Origin: Coprobacillus sp. CAG:698
GTDB lineage: Bacteria; Bacillota_I; Bacilli_A; ML615J-28; CAG-698
DNA length: 64,000 bases
Reading direction: 5' to 3'
Assembly: GCA_000431235.1 (NCBI GenBank)
Contig: HF988734.1
Span: 1-64,000 of the forward strand
Shown here: positions 1-8,151 of the stretch, piece after piece
How positions within the stretch are numbered: the stretch's first letter is position 1
How the letters are laid out: the number at the start of each line of letters is the position of its first letter
Notes under the pieces: generated by a model
The model's input: the letters and a program-made list of their open reading frames with translations, nothing else
Databases searched by the model: none
Told to the model about the DNA's origin: nothing
Program-made: the position numbers and the translations under genes

Positions 1-3000
1 ACTTTATATGCTAAATGGGAAAAAGAAGTAAGAAAGTTAGATGCTCCTTTAATCACTGGAACTATTAATGAAAATACTGTAAAAATAACATTTACAAGAG
101 ATGATAATGCAAAAAGCTATACAGCAATTGTTTATAAAGATAATATTCAATATTCAATAATTGAAAACTTTAATAGTGATCAAGAAATTGTTTTTTCAAG
201 AAGAGGAACTTATCAAATAAAGGTTCAAGCTAAGGGAGACAAAATAAATTACTTAGATTCAGATTATTCGAATGAATATACTATGATATGTAATATAAAA
301 GTATTGTATGTTTCTCAAAATAAAGATGATGATTATAAAACCCTTGATGAAGCAATAAAAAACTGTGAAGATGGGTTCACAATTATGCTTGAGAAAGGAA
401 CTTATGACTTAACAATAGTTATTAATAAATCAGTTGTAATAAAAGGAAAAGGAATCAATAACACAACTATTAATGTCAAGAAAGATGTGGCTGGAAACTT
501 AAATGCTAAGACAATCGAGTTTGATGGAGTTACTCTACGAGGAACAGGTGGAGAAGCTACCACTACAGGAGTGTACTTTCAAAATGGAAGTAATTTAACA
601 GAATTTACGGTAAAGAATTCCCATATTACTAGCATGAATACTTTTATAAAATTTGTAAGTGAAAGTAAAAATAAAATTAATATTAATATATTAAATAGTA
701 AAATTGATTACATAGGTCAATTCTTACTATGGGTAACAAAAAGTATAAATGAAATAAATTTAGATGGAAATGTAATTGATACCTCTACATGTGGAGCAGT
801 TGCGAACGTTAATGCTGCATTATTAAGAGTTAGATCAGGGAAAGCAATTGTATATAACAATGAATTTATTTCTGATGTTCAAGCAATTGATGGTTTATTT
901 GAATGTGGTGTAAATGGAACATTAGTGAGTGTTAAATATAATACTTTCAAAAATGTAACTAAATTTGTCCATATCAATGATGGAAAAGAAGTTGAATTTG
1001 ATAAGAACTTATATCTAGATGTAAATGGAAAGTCACTAAGTGAAGTCCCTACACAAGTAACTGGTAATGGTGTGAAAAGCGGTTCTCTAGTAGCAAGTGA
1101 TGATGCTCGATTAAATGCATACTTAGATAATAGCAATACGAAATTCATTTTAAAATATGATTTACAAGGCGGAAGATTTGAAGAAAATGTTAGTAAAATA
1201 TATGATAGTGAAATAGGTATAAACATCTTACCTATACCAGTTAAAGAAAATCATGCTTTTCTTGGTTGGATGTTAGATGGTAAAATAATTGAAAAACTAC
1301 CTAAAAATATACTTAACGATATTACGTTAGTAGCTTCTTGGAAATCAATAGAAGGTGAAATATACATGATAACATATTATACAGAAAAAGGTGAATGGCC
1401 TACAAGAGATGCTAAAGATAGATTTGAAATAATCAACGCTCTTTTACAAGACATATATGAGTGGGCAAAGGATAATGGTTATACAGGTACTTTTGAAAAC
1501 TATGAAAAGAGTATTCGTGATAAACTTTCAAAATATGAAGATATAAATATAAGAAGTACAGAAATAGGAGATCGTGCTTATGAAGATGGTACAACTAAAT
1601 ATTTCTTGAATATACCTAAATATTATGAAAAATGGAATGAATTCTTTAAAGTATTTGATAAAGCAATGCTTAAAGTAAATGCAACTCAATCATTCTATAA
1701 AGATACATATGCAACTATGGTACGTTTAAATCAATTTATAGCACAAGATTGGAGCACAGGAAAAGGAAATCAATATTTTGGTTCATTCCTTCCAGAAATG
1801 TATAAAACTGTTCAAATACCTGAAGAAATTCAAAAAACATATCAAAGTGGTCAAAGAGTAATTCTTCCTATATTAACATCTAAAACAGGGACTAAGTTCT
1901 TAGGCTGGTATGAGACAGAAGACTTTAAAGGAAGTCCAGTTACAGAAATTAAAGTAACTGATTATGGTAATAAATCATTCTATGCAAAGTGGGAAGAAGA
2001 AACAAAAGTTGAAAAAGTAACAATTAATCAAATTAGTGAATTAAAGAGATTTGAAACATATAAATTAGAATGGAATCTTAATCCAAGTAATGCTTCTAAT
2101 AAAGATGTTGAATTTACATCAAGCAATGAAAATGTTGCTTCAGTAACAAGCAAAACAGGACTAATAACAGCTCATACAAATGGTAAAACAGTAATCACTA
2201 TGAAAGTGTTTGGAAACCGTGAACTTGATGTTAAGTTTGAACTTGAAGTTTATACTCCATCATATGTTACTGGTAAATTTGTGGATAATTCGTATGTTGT
2301 TGAGAATGAAACAATTAAAATAGATGCTGAAGTTAATAATTCTAATGATAAAATTATTTGGTCAACAAGTGATAATTCTATTGCCGTTGTTGATGAAAAT
2401 GGCGTAGTTACAGGCTTAAAGGCAGGAAACGTAGTTATAAAGGCAACTTCTGAAAGAAATAATGATTTAGTAATGGAATTTACAGTTACAATTATTTCAC
2501 CATCATCAAGTAATATTTTAAAGTTTATTGCTAGCGAAAACAATGCTAATATATTTACAGAATTAGGCCTTACAATTGGTGGAACATATGATGCTGATAT
2601 TTATGGTAGTGTAAGTAAAATACTTAATGAAAAGTTTGCTGTTAATGATAAATATTATGCAGTCCAACAAGAAAAAGATAGTAATGGCAATTATGTAAAG
2701 AAAAACTTTGGACCTGTAAAAGATAGTACAGAATTTATCACAGTTCACTATACAGGTAATATGTCTAAAGGTGCTGATGGAGCTGCTAATGCCTCATACT
2801 TTTCTAATGGCGGTTCGGGAACATCAATTCATTATGTAACTGGAAATGATGGAATATATTCTTCGTTAGATGAGAAGTTTGTTGGTTTCCATGCTGGCGA
2901 TGGAAGAGATGTAAAATTTGAATGGAGTCCTACAGGAGTTAAATATAATACAAACGATCCGAAGACTCCAAAATGGGGAATATCAAGTGATTCTTACTTT

Positions 3001-3645
3001 ACAATTAATGGCAATAAAACTACAATTAAAACACCATATGATGGTCCATACAAAAATAGTAAAGGAACTATAACTTATCCAGGAAATGGACAAGTAACAG
3101 ACAGTAAATGGATTAATAATATGGGATTAGCTTATAAGATTGTAGATGGTGAATACTATATGGGTACAACTTGGTGGTGCCATACACAAATTCTTGAAGG
3201 AAGAATTTGTTCTAAAGGCGGAAACAATAATTCTATAGGAATTGAATCTTGTGTTAACCAAGGAAGTGATTTGTGGTATACATGGCAAAAAACAGCACAA
3301 TTAGTTGCTGATATAATGATTAGGCATAATCTTGATATTACAAGAGTTGTAGGACATCACTTCTTCAGTGCTAAAAATTGTCCTCAACCTATGCTTGAAA
3401 ATGATTTAAGAATATGGCATGAATTTATCAAACTTGTTGAAGCTGAATATGAAAAGATGACAACATATAAAGATTACGAAATAACATTCATATCAAATAA
3501 TCCTAACATAGTTGATAACCGTGGACGTGTCATAAGTGTTCCAGAATTTACAACATGTGTAACATATACTGTTACGGTAAAGAAAGGAAATGACATTCAA
3601 AAAATCACATTATCGTCAATTGTTCCAGGAAAATATGAAATGTAA
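1..3645 (+). CDS. Large surface protein with N-acetylmuramoyl-L-alanine amidase domain, 5' end outside window
   Basis: The frame is open from base 1, so this is the C-terminal 1,214 residues of a longer protein; the first ATG at 283 is not a real start. The window opens in the end of an InlB/Flg_new repeat (LYAKWEK). Numbering from base 1: a right-handed beta-helix/pectate-lyase-like region (about 95-375), InlB-type repeats (about 381-450 and 600-668), two Big_2 Ig-like domains (about 672-832) and a C-terminal amidase_2 domain (about 905-1150). The T7-lysozyme-type zinc ligands are visible as H916, H1119 and C1127, with a lysine at 1125. The second His and the Cys are 8 residues apart, as in T7 lysozyme. 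The family cleaves the amide bond between muramic acid and L-Ala. A secreted, wall-acting or adhesive protein is inferred; the missing N-terminus should carry the export signal. Confidence 0.88.
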   Translation, partial: TLYAKWEKEVRKLDAPLITGTINENTVKITFTRDDNAKSYTAIVYKDNIQYSIIENFNSDQEIVFSRRGTYQIKVQAKGDKINYLDSDYSNEYTMICNIKVLYVSQNKDDDYKTLDEAIKNCEDGFTIMLEKGTYDLTIVINKSVVIKGKGINNTTINVKKDVAGNLNAKTIEFDGVTLRGTGGEATTTGVYFQNGSNLTEFTVKNSHITSMNTFIKFVSESKNKININILNSKIDYIGQFLLWVTKSINEINLDGNVIDTSTCGAVANVNAALLRVRSGKAIVYNNEFISDVQAIDGLFECGVNGTLVSVKYNTFKNVTKFVHINDGKEVEFDKNLYLDVNGKSLSEVPTQVTGNGVKSGSLVASDDARLNAYLDNSNTKFILKYDLQGGRFEENVSKIYDSEIGINILPIPVKENHAFLGWMLDGKIIEKLPKNILNDITLVASWKSIEGEIYMITYYTEKGEWPTRDAKDRFEIINALLQDIYEWAKDNGYTGTFENYEKSIRDKLSKYEDINIRSTEIGDRAYEDGTTKYFLNIPKYYEKWNEFFKVFDKAMLKVNATQSFYKDTYATMVRLNQFIAQDWSTGKGNQYFGSFLPEMYKTVQIPEEIQKTYQSGQRVILPILTSKTGTKFLGWYETEDFKGSPVTEIKVTDYGNKSFYAKWEEETKVEKVTINQISELKRFETYKLEWNLNPSNASNKDVEFTSSNENVASVTSKTGLITAHTNGKTVITMKVFGNRELDVKFELEVYTPSYVTGKFVDNSYVVENETIKIDAEVNNSNDKIIWSTSDNSIAVVDENGVVTGLKAGNVVIKATSERNNDLVMEFTVTIISPSSSNILKFIASENNANIFTELGLTIGGTYDADIYGSVSKILNEKFAVNDKYYAVQQEKDSNGNYVKKNFGPVKDSTEFITVHYTGNMSKGADGAANASYFSNGGSGTSIHYVTGNDGIYSSLDEKFVGFHAGDGRDVKFEWSPTGVKYNTNDPKTPKWGISSDSYFTINGNKTTIKTPYDGPYKNSKGTITYPGNGQVTDSKWINNMGLAYKIVDGEYYMGTTWWCHTQILEGRICSKGGNNNSIGIESCVNQGSDLWYTWQKTAQLVADIMIRHNLDITRVVGHHFFSAKNCPQPMLENDLRIWHEFIKLVEAEYEKMTTYKDYEITFISNNPNIVDNRGRVISVPEFTTCVTYTVTVKKGNDIQKITLSSIVPGKYEM

Positions 3646-3652
3646 TGAATAA

Positions 3653-3681
3653 CGCTCTAACTTGTTAGGGCGCTTTTCTTT
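3653..3681 (+). terminator. Rho-independent terminator after the surface amidase gene
   Basis: An 8-bp stem (CGCTCTAA with TTAGGGCG, one G.U pair) and a CTTG loop are followed by CTTTTCTTT. It starts 7 bases after the TAA stop. Confidence 0.85.
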
Positions 3682-3691
3682 ATGTGAATAC

Positions 3692-3720
3692 TTGAGTTTA
3701 TTTAGTAAATATGTTATAAT
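3692..3720 (+). promoter_or_regulatory. Sigma-A promoter of the 5'-nucleotidase gene
   Basis: TTGAGT and TATAAT are separated by 17 bases, with an upstream TATG extension before the -10. It lies 24 bases before the ATG. Confidence 0.75.
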
Positions 3721-3743
3721 AAATTAGAAAAAGGAGCTATTTT

Positions 3744-5825
3744 ATGAATAATTTAAAGAAAACAATATCATTTATACTTGCATTATTATTAATAGTTTTT
3801 TTAGGAGCATGTAATTCTAAAATTTATACTATTGAAGAAGTATATAATGGAACTAGTGATACATATACAATTAATGCAAAGTGTGAATACGTGTCAAATT
3901 CTTATATAATCTTTAGAGATGATACAGGAATATTAGTGTATAAAACTAGTAATGAAAATGTAGATGTTAACACAAGTAAATGCTATAAAATAAAAATAAA
4001 AGTTAATGAAATAAATAATATTAAACAGATAACTAAAATTACTCAAATTGACTTGATTGATACATTTGCTGTAAAAGATGAGCAAATTGAAAAAGTTGAT
4101 AAAAACTTTTCAGTAGATGTAAACAAAACAAGTAAAATTGAAATAAGCGGTTATGTAGAATACAATGATATATTTTATGTAAATAATAAATATTTAGATA
4201 TAAAAGCTTATACTGAAAATGCATTTGATAGTACAAAGCTTGAAGTAATGTATGATAGATATGTAAAAGTAAAAGGATATGTTGTTGGAATAAAAGATAA
4301 TTCAATGCTTGACTTAGCCATTACTTCTGTTGAGGAAAGCTTTGATATGGGTGAAGATACATCAATGTTAGATCTTCATATATTGGAAATGAATGATACT
4401 CATGGATATTGTATGCAAGATGAAAACGGTAAAAATGGTTTAAGCAATATGGCTTATATAATTAACCAAATAAGAGAAGAATCTAATGAAAACACAGTTT
4501 TAATCGCTAATGGAGATATGTTCCAGGGAACTGCTTTGTCTAATATAACTTATGGAAAAGCAATGGTTGAAATTATGAATGCAATGAAAGTTGATTGTAT
4601 GACTTTAGGTAATCATGAATTTGATTGGGGAATTGAAAAAGTCTTACAATATTTTGATAAAGATTTAAGTAATGGTGAAGCAAACTTTCAACTTTTAAAT
4701 GCTAATGTTTATAAAAATGGAGGCACGTTACTTACTGTAGAGAATGGAAATGTTTTTGAAAGTACAATTATTAACCGTTCTGGAATTAATATTGGTGTTA
4801 TAGGATGTATTGGCGATGTTTATACATCAATTAATTATTTACGTGTGAAAGATTATTATTTTGAAAATAACATAGAAAATACTGTTTCTAAAATAGGAAC
4901 AAAATTAAAAGATGAAGGCTGTGACATTATAGTTGTTGCAGTTCATGGAGGAAACTCTAGTGGTGTTGAAAACTATGTTGTTAATAACAAATTAGCTAGT
5001 CTTAAATATAAAGAAGGATATCTAGTTGATGCCGTAATTAATGGGCATACTCATACAAAACAAAATGGATATATTGAGAGAACTAGTGGTTTAAAATTAC
5101 CAGTTGTTCAAGCTGGATGTAATGGTAAAGCTTTAGGTGATATAGTTTTAAAAGTTGATGAAAAATCTAAAAAAGTTATTGCTTCAGTAATTAAAAGCCA
5201 TAACGTTTATGAAGCCGATACAAACTATGATGATAAAGTTGAGGAAGTTGTTAGAAAGCAAAGAAAAGAAAACGAAAGTGAGTTGAGTGAAGTATATTCT
5301 GTGGCTGGCGAAACTATCGAAACACAATATGATTTAATTCCATGGGTAGGAAATGTGTTAGTAAGTGGAACGGGTGCTGATGTCGCTGTTTGTAATACAG
5401 GGGGTTTAAGATCGAATGGAAACATCAAAAAAGGAAGTAATATTACTATTGAAAATATGTATATGATTAATCCGTTTGATAATGAAATAATTCTTGTGAA
5501 AGTTAAGGGAAACTTATTAGCACAGTTTATGCAAAACGGAAAAATGTTCTTTGGAAAAAAGGAAAATCTAGGAGAACTAGAAATGAATACAGAATACCTA
5601 GTTGCTGTAGTTGATTATGTTTATTATGGAGGTGATTTTCCTCAAAATGAAACTGCTTATTCTACAGGAATTATTATGCGAGATTTACTTATAGAAGATA
5701 TTAAATTGCACTCTGTCTTTAGTCCAATTCGAGATCCTAAAGCTAAAATAACTGTTAAAGAGAACAAAATCCAAACTAATATTTATTATAAAAAGGAAGA
5801 TTTATATGAAAATTATTGTTATTGA
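3744..5825 (+). CDS. 5'-nucleotidase / metallophosphoesterase lipoprotein (long form)
   Basis: A 693-residue exported lipoprotein with a signal peptide and lipobox LGAC (Cys23). Residues about 30-200 form two small beta-rich (OB-like) segments. A calcineurin-like metallophosphatase domain follows, with NDTH (about 216), NGD, GNHEFDWG (about 290) and NGHTHT (about 433). The C-terminal 5'-nucleotidase substrate domain (about 515-660) contains NTGGLRS and NPFDNE. The family hydrolyses nucleoside 5'-phosphates or UDP-sugars outside the membrane for nucleoside and phosphate salvage. The start has AAAAAGGAG upstream and a promoter just before it. It overlaps the next gene by 20 bases. A second, shorter paralogue lies at 20615. 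The metallophosphatase call is firm; the substrate is not known. Confidence 0.9.
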   Translation: MNNLKKTISFILALLLIVFLGACNSKIYTIEEVYNGTSDTYTINAKCEYVSNSYIIFRDDTGILVYKTSNENVDVNTSKCYKIKIKVNEINNIKQITKITQIDLIDTFAVKDEQIEKVDKNFSVDVNKTSKIEISGYVEYNDIFYVNNKYLDIKAYTENAFDSTKLEVMYDRYVKVKGYVVGIKDNSMLDLAITSVEESFDMGEDTSMLDLHILEMNDTHGYCMQDENGKNGLSNMAYIINQIREESNENTVLIANGDMFQGTALSNITYGKAMVEIMNAMKVDCMTLGNHEFDWGIEKVLQYFDKDLSNGEANFQLLNANVYKNGGTLLTVENGNVFESTIINRSGINIGVIGCIGDVYTSINYLRVKDYYFENNIENTVSKIGTKLKDEGCDIIVVAVHGGNSSGVENYVVNNKLASLKYKEGYLVDAVINGHTHTKQNGYIERTSGLKLPVVQAGCNGKALGDIVLKVDEKSKKVIASVIKSHNVYEADTNYDDKVEEVVRKQRKENESELSEVYSVAGETIETQYDLIPWVGNVLVSGTGADVAVCNTGGLRSNGNIKKGSNITIENMYMINPFDNEIILVKVKGNLLAQFMQNGKMFFGKKENLGELEMNTEYLVAVVDYVYYGGDFPQNETAYSTGIIMRDLLIEDIKLHSVFSPIRDPKAKITVKENKIQTNIYYKKEDLYENYCY

Positions 5826-6207
5826 TGGCCAAGGAGGAAAGCTTGGATACGAAATAATTAGTGCGCTAAATAAATGTGAGATTGATAGTGAGATAATAGC
5901 TATTGGAACGAATGCAATTGCAACCCAAGCTATGCTTAAAGCAAAACCTACTTTTGCGGCAACAGGTGAAAATCCGGTAGTTGTTAATACAAAAAATGCT
6001 GATTATATTATAGGACCAATTGGGATAGTGATTGCTGACTCTTTGTTTGGGGAAATAACTAGCACAATGGCTTTGGCAATTTCCAAATCAAACGCTAAAA
6101 GAATATTAATACCGATAAATAAATGCAATAATTTACTAGTTGGTGTAAAAGACAATACTTTAGATGATAAAATTACTGAAGTAATTAGAATATTAAAAAC
6201 AAAATAA
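5806..6207 (+). CDS. DUF3842 family protein
   Basis: A 133-residue soluble protein beginning with a glycine-rich nucleotide-binding-like turn (VIDGQGGKLG) and containing GATGEN-like and GPIGIVIADSLFGEIT segments typical of DUF3842, a small conserved Firmicutes family of unknown biochemical role. ATG is preceded by AAGGA inside the end of the 5'-nucleotidase gene, so the two genes overlap by 20 bases and are probably translationally coupled. An ECF transporter S component follows after a separate promoter and attenuator. The N-terminal motif suggests a Rossmann-like fold, but that is inference. Confidence 0.8.
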   Translation: MKIIVIDGQGGKLGYEIISALNKCEIDSEIIAIGTNAIATQAMLKAKPTFAATGENPVVVNTKNADYIIGPIGIVIADSLFGEITSTMALAISKSNAKRILIPINKCNNLLVGVKDNTLDDKITEVIRILKTK

Positions 6208-6210
6208 GTA

Positions 6211-6239
6211 TTGCCAAAAATAAATTGATATGATAGAAT
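6211..6239 (+). promoter_or_regulatory. Sigma-A promoter of the ECF S-component gene
   Basis: TTGCCA and TAGAAT with a 17-base spacer, directly after the DUF3842 stop. It places the transcription start near 6246, leaving an untranslated leader of about 110 bases. Confidence 0.65.
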
Positions 6240-6245
6240 ATTATC

Positions 6246-6337
6246 GTAATGCATCATGAAGGTGCGAAGAAAAGGTTATTAAAAGAATAAATATATTCAT
6301 GAAGAATATCAATACTTTTTTGTATTGATATTTTTTT
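6246..6337 (+). promoter_or_regulatory. Structured leader ending in an intrinsic terminator (probable riboswitch or attenuator)
   Basis: Between the promoter and the ECF gene lies an 11-bp perfect hairpin (6305-6315 with 6322-6332) followed by seven T, that is, a terminator inside the leader, about 18 bases before the ATG. Upstream, GCATC pairs with GGTGC around an ATGAA loop, and TATTC/GAATA segments (about 6285-6310) can form alternative pairs that invade the terminator. I could not match it to TPP, FMN, preQ1-I, THF or cobalamin consensus motifs by eye. Control of a vitamin-type transporter by a ligand-sensing leader is likely but unproven. Confidence 0.6.
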
Positions 6338-6354
6338 GATTTAAGGAGGCAAAA

Positions 6355-6891
6355 ATGAAACAAACAAAAATTTTTAAAATCACATTATCTGGATTATTAC
6401 TAGCATTAGGAATAGTATTACCATTCCTTACTGGTATGCAATTAGGATCTGTTCTTTGTCCTATGCATATTCCTATCTTACTATGCGGAATTATTTGCGG
6501 ATGGCAGTATGGATTATTAATTGGCATAATTTGTCCACTTTTACGAAGTGTAATAGTGGGAATGCCTCCAATTTATCCTACAGCGATAAGTATGAGTGTA
6601 GAACTTGGTATATATGGATTTGTAAGTGGCTTTTTATTTGAAAAGTTAAAGAATAAAAACCTTAATCTATTATTAGTATGTTTTATATCACTTATATCAG
6701 CTCAACTTTTAGGTAGACTTGGATGGGGTTTAGTTCGTTTTATTATGGGATTAATTGATAAAACTAATGTCTTTACTTTTAATGCATTTTTATCAGGAGC
6801 ATTTATAGTAGCATGGCCAGGAATACTTGTCCAATTAATAATAATTCCAATACTAATAATTAGTTTAAATAAAGCAGGATACATAAAATAA
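6355..6891 (+). CDS. ECF transporter S component, substrate unknown
   Basis: A 178-residue membrane protein with about five to six hydrophobic helices and the N-terminal pattern of small S components (short basic start, GLLLALGIVLPF, then LCPMHIPILLCG). S components bind one vitamin or metal and dock on a shared EcfAAT module; that module is encoded at 14058-16658, so this is a group II arrangement. ATG follows AAGGAGG with good spacing. The gene sits behind its own promoter and terminator-type leader, which suggests control by the transported ligand. The substrate cannot be read from the sequence. Confidence 0.85.
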   Translation: MKQTKIFKITLSGLLLALGIVLPFLTGMQLGSVLCPMHIPILLCGIICGWQYGLLIGIICPLLRSVIVGMPPIYPTAISMSVELGIYGFVSGFLFEKLKNKNLNLLLVCFISLISAQLLGRLGWGLVRFIMGLIDKTNVFTFNAFLSGAFIVAWPGILVQLIIIPILIISLNKAGYIK

Positions 6892-6892
6892 A

Positions 6893-6927
6893 AAGTCCTA
6901 TGACGGTTGTCATAAGACTTCTTTTTT
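6893..6927 (+). terminator. Bidirectional terminator between the ECF gene and clpP
   Basis: A 12-base arm (AAGTCCTATGAC) pairs with GTCATAAGACTT around GGTT, with a T run to the right and an A run (T on the other strand) to the left. It can serve both convergent genes. Confidence 0.88.
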
Positions 6928-7505
6928 TATTTTTTCTCAACAATTTTATCAATTAAACCATAATCTAAAGCTTCACTAGCAGACATAAAATAATCACGTT
7001 CAGTATCAGCACTAACTTGAGCTAATGTCTTTCCTGTGTTAGAAGCAAGAATCGAATTAAGTCTTTCCTTAACACGTAAAATATTCTTAGCATGAATTTC
7101 AATATCCGTAGCTTGACCTTGATAACCACCAAGAACTTGATGAATCATTATTTCACTATTTGGAAGACTATAACGTTTGCCTTTAGCTCCTGAAGATAAT
7201 AAGAATGCTCCCATACTTGCTGCGTAACCTAAGCAAATAGTGCATACATCAGGTTTAATATAATTCATAGTATCATATATTGCCATTCCCGCAGTTACAG
7301 AACCTCCAGGAGAACATATATACAAAGAAATATCTTTATCGGGATCTTCAGCTGCCAAAAATAATAATTGTGCAATAACAGAATTTGCAAGATTATCATC
7401 GATTTCCCCACTTAAAAGAACAATACGATCTTTTAATAAACGTGAGTAAATATCATATGACCTTTCCCCATTAGAAGTTTTTTCAATTACATAAGGTATA
7501 TACAT
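6927..7505 (-). CDS. clpP: ATP-dependent Clp protease proteolytic subunit
   Basis: A 192-residue protein of the usual ClpP length. The Ser-His-Asp triad is intact and at canonical positions: Ser97 in GYAASMGA, His122 in MIHQ and Asp171. It forms the tetradecameric chamber that degrades substrates fed by ClpX or ClpC. The start has a strong AAAGGAGG site on the minus strand. It is transcribed toward the ECF gene and shares a terminator with it. No clear CtsR box (GGTCAAA type repeat) was noticed upstream, although heat-shock control is common in relatives. Confidence 0.97.
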   Translation of the reverse strand: MYIPYVIEKTSNGERSYDIYSRLLKDRIVLLSGEIDDNLANSVIAQLLFLAAEDPDKDISLYICSPGGSVTAGMAIYDTMNYIKPDVCTICLGYAASMGAFLLSSGAKGKRYSLPNSEIMIHQVLGGYQGQATDIEIHAKNILRVKERLNSILASNTGKTLAQVSADTERDYFMSASEALDYGLIDKIVEKK

Positions 7506-7606
7506 ATAAAATTTCCTCCTTTTTTTATATTAATAGTATATAATAATTCTTTGCAAAAGTAAAGCAAAAATACAAGGTATACGCACATTCACAAAAATTT
7601 AGTAAA

Positions 7607-7622
7607 CATATAATGTAATGGG
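7607..7622 (+). promoter_or_regulatory. Sporulation-type promoter element shared with the 46.66 kb locus
   Basis: CATATAATGTAATGGG occurs identically at 46658-46673, in both cases directly upstream of a small coat-like gene's ribosome site. CATATAAT resembles the -10 of mother-cell sigma factors (sigma-E CATACAAT). The -35 is not obvious, so the sigma assignment is tentative. Confidence 0.45.
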
Positions 7623-7632
7623 AGGTGAAAGA

Positions 7633-7887
7633 ATGAACGGAAACTTCAATCAAAATGTTACTGTTAATCCACCAATTGTTACAAGACAAACTAATGTAGT
7701 TAATAGATATTTTTATATTGATCAACCACATATTTGTGAAATGGAGACACAATATGTAAATCATTACATTAAACGTCACAAATTTATTCCTAAATATACA
7801 TGTTGCGAGAAAAACGTATATTGTGAAGAAAATTGTGGATGCTGCCCTGGTATGAATCAAGGCATGAATAATATTAATAATCAATAA
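7633..7887 (+). CDS. Small Cys-rich protein, possible CotD-like spore coat protein
   Basis: I choose ATG 7633 (84 residues) because GGAGGTG at 7621 precedes it with proper spacing; the ATG at 7618 lies before that site. The protein has an Asn/Gln-rich start, a central segment with Asn, His, Tyr and aromatic residues (NVVNRYFYIDQPHIC, VNHYIKRHKFIP) and a cysteine cluster near the end (CC, C, C, CC). The His-rich centre and FIP-like turn recall CotD coat proteins, but the match is loose. Support comes from a 16-base upstream sequence shared with a gene beside the CotY/Z-type gene. No signal peptide is visible. Function otherwise unknown. Confidence 0.55.
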   Translation: MNGNFNQNVTVNPPIVTRQTNVVNRYFYIDQPHICEMETQYVNHYIKRHKFIPKYTCCEKNVYCEENCGCCPGMNQGMNNINNQ

Positions 7888-7920
7888 TATATTATATCTA
7901 ATAACTTAAAATTTATTACA

Positions 7921-7961
7921 AAGGAAGGAAACAAGTTGAAAAACTTGTTTTTTCCTTTATA
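7921..7961 (+). terminator. Terminator after the coat-like gene
   Basis: A long stem, GGAAACAAGTT pairing with AACTTGTTTTTTCC around GAAA, extended by AAGGAA/TTCCTT, with a U-rich 3' arm. Confidence 0.8.
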
Positions 7962-8045
7962 AATGTGTCTCATATAATAGTAATAAAAGTTAACTAAAGA
8001 AAATATAATTAATATATTAATTTCATATTGAACTTGCATAAATAA

Positions 8046-8074
8046 TTGCCTTTTAAGTTAAAGTATGATAAAAT
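8046..8074 (+). promoter_or_regulatory. Sigma-A promoter of the giant CvpA-like gene
   Basis: TTGCCT, a 17-base spacer ending in TATGA, and TAAAAT. It lies about 78 bases upstream of the ATG. Confidence 0.7.
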
Positions 8075-8151
8075 AAAATAAACAAAAGTTAATAAATTGT
8101 ATAAATACCATAAAAAGGTAAATAATAATCTATCATAAGGGGGAGTATTCT

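Noticed and set aside
283..3645. ATG 283 as the start of the surface amidase gene
   Set aside because: The same frame is open back to base 1 with InlB-repeat sequence, and no ribosome site precedes 283. The gene continues beyond the window.
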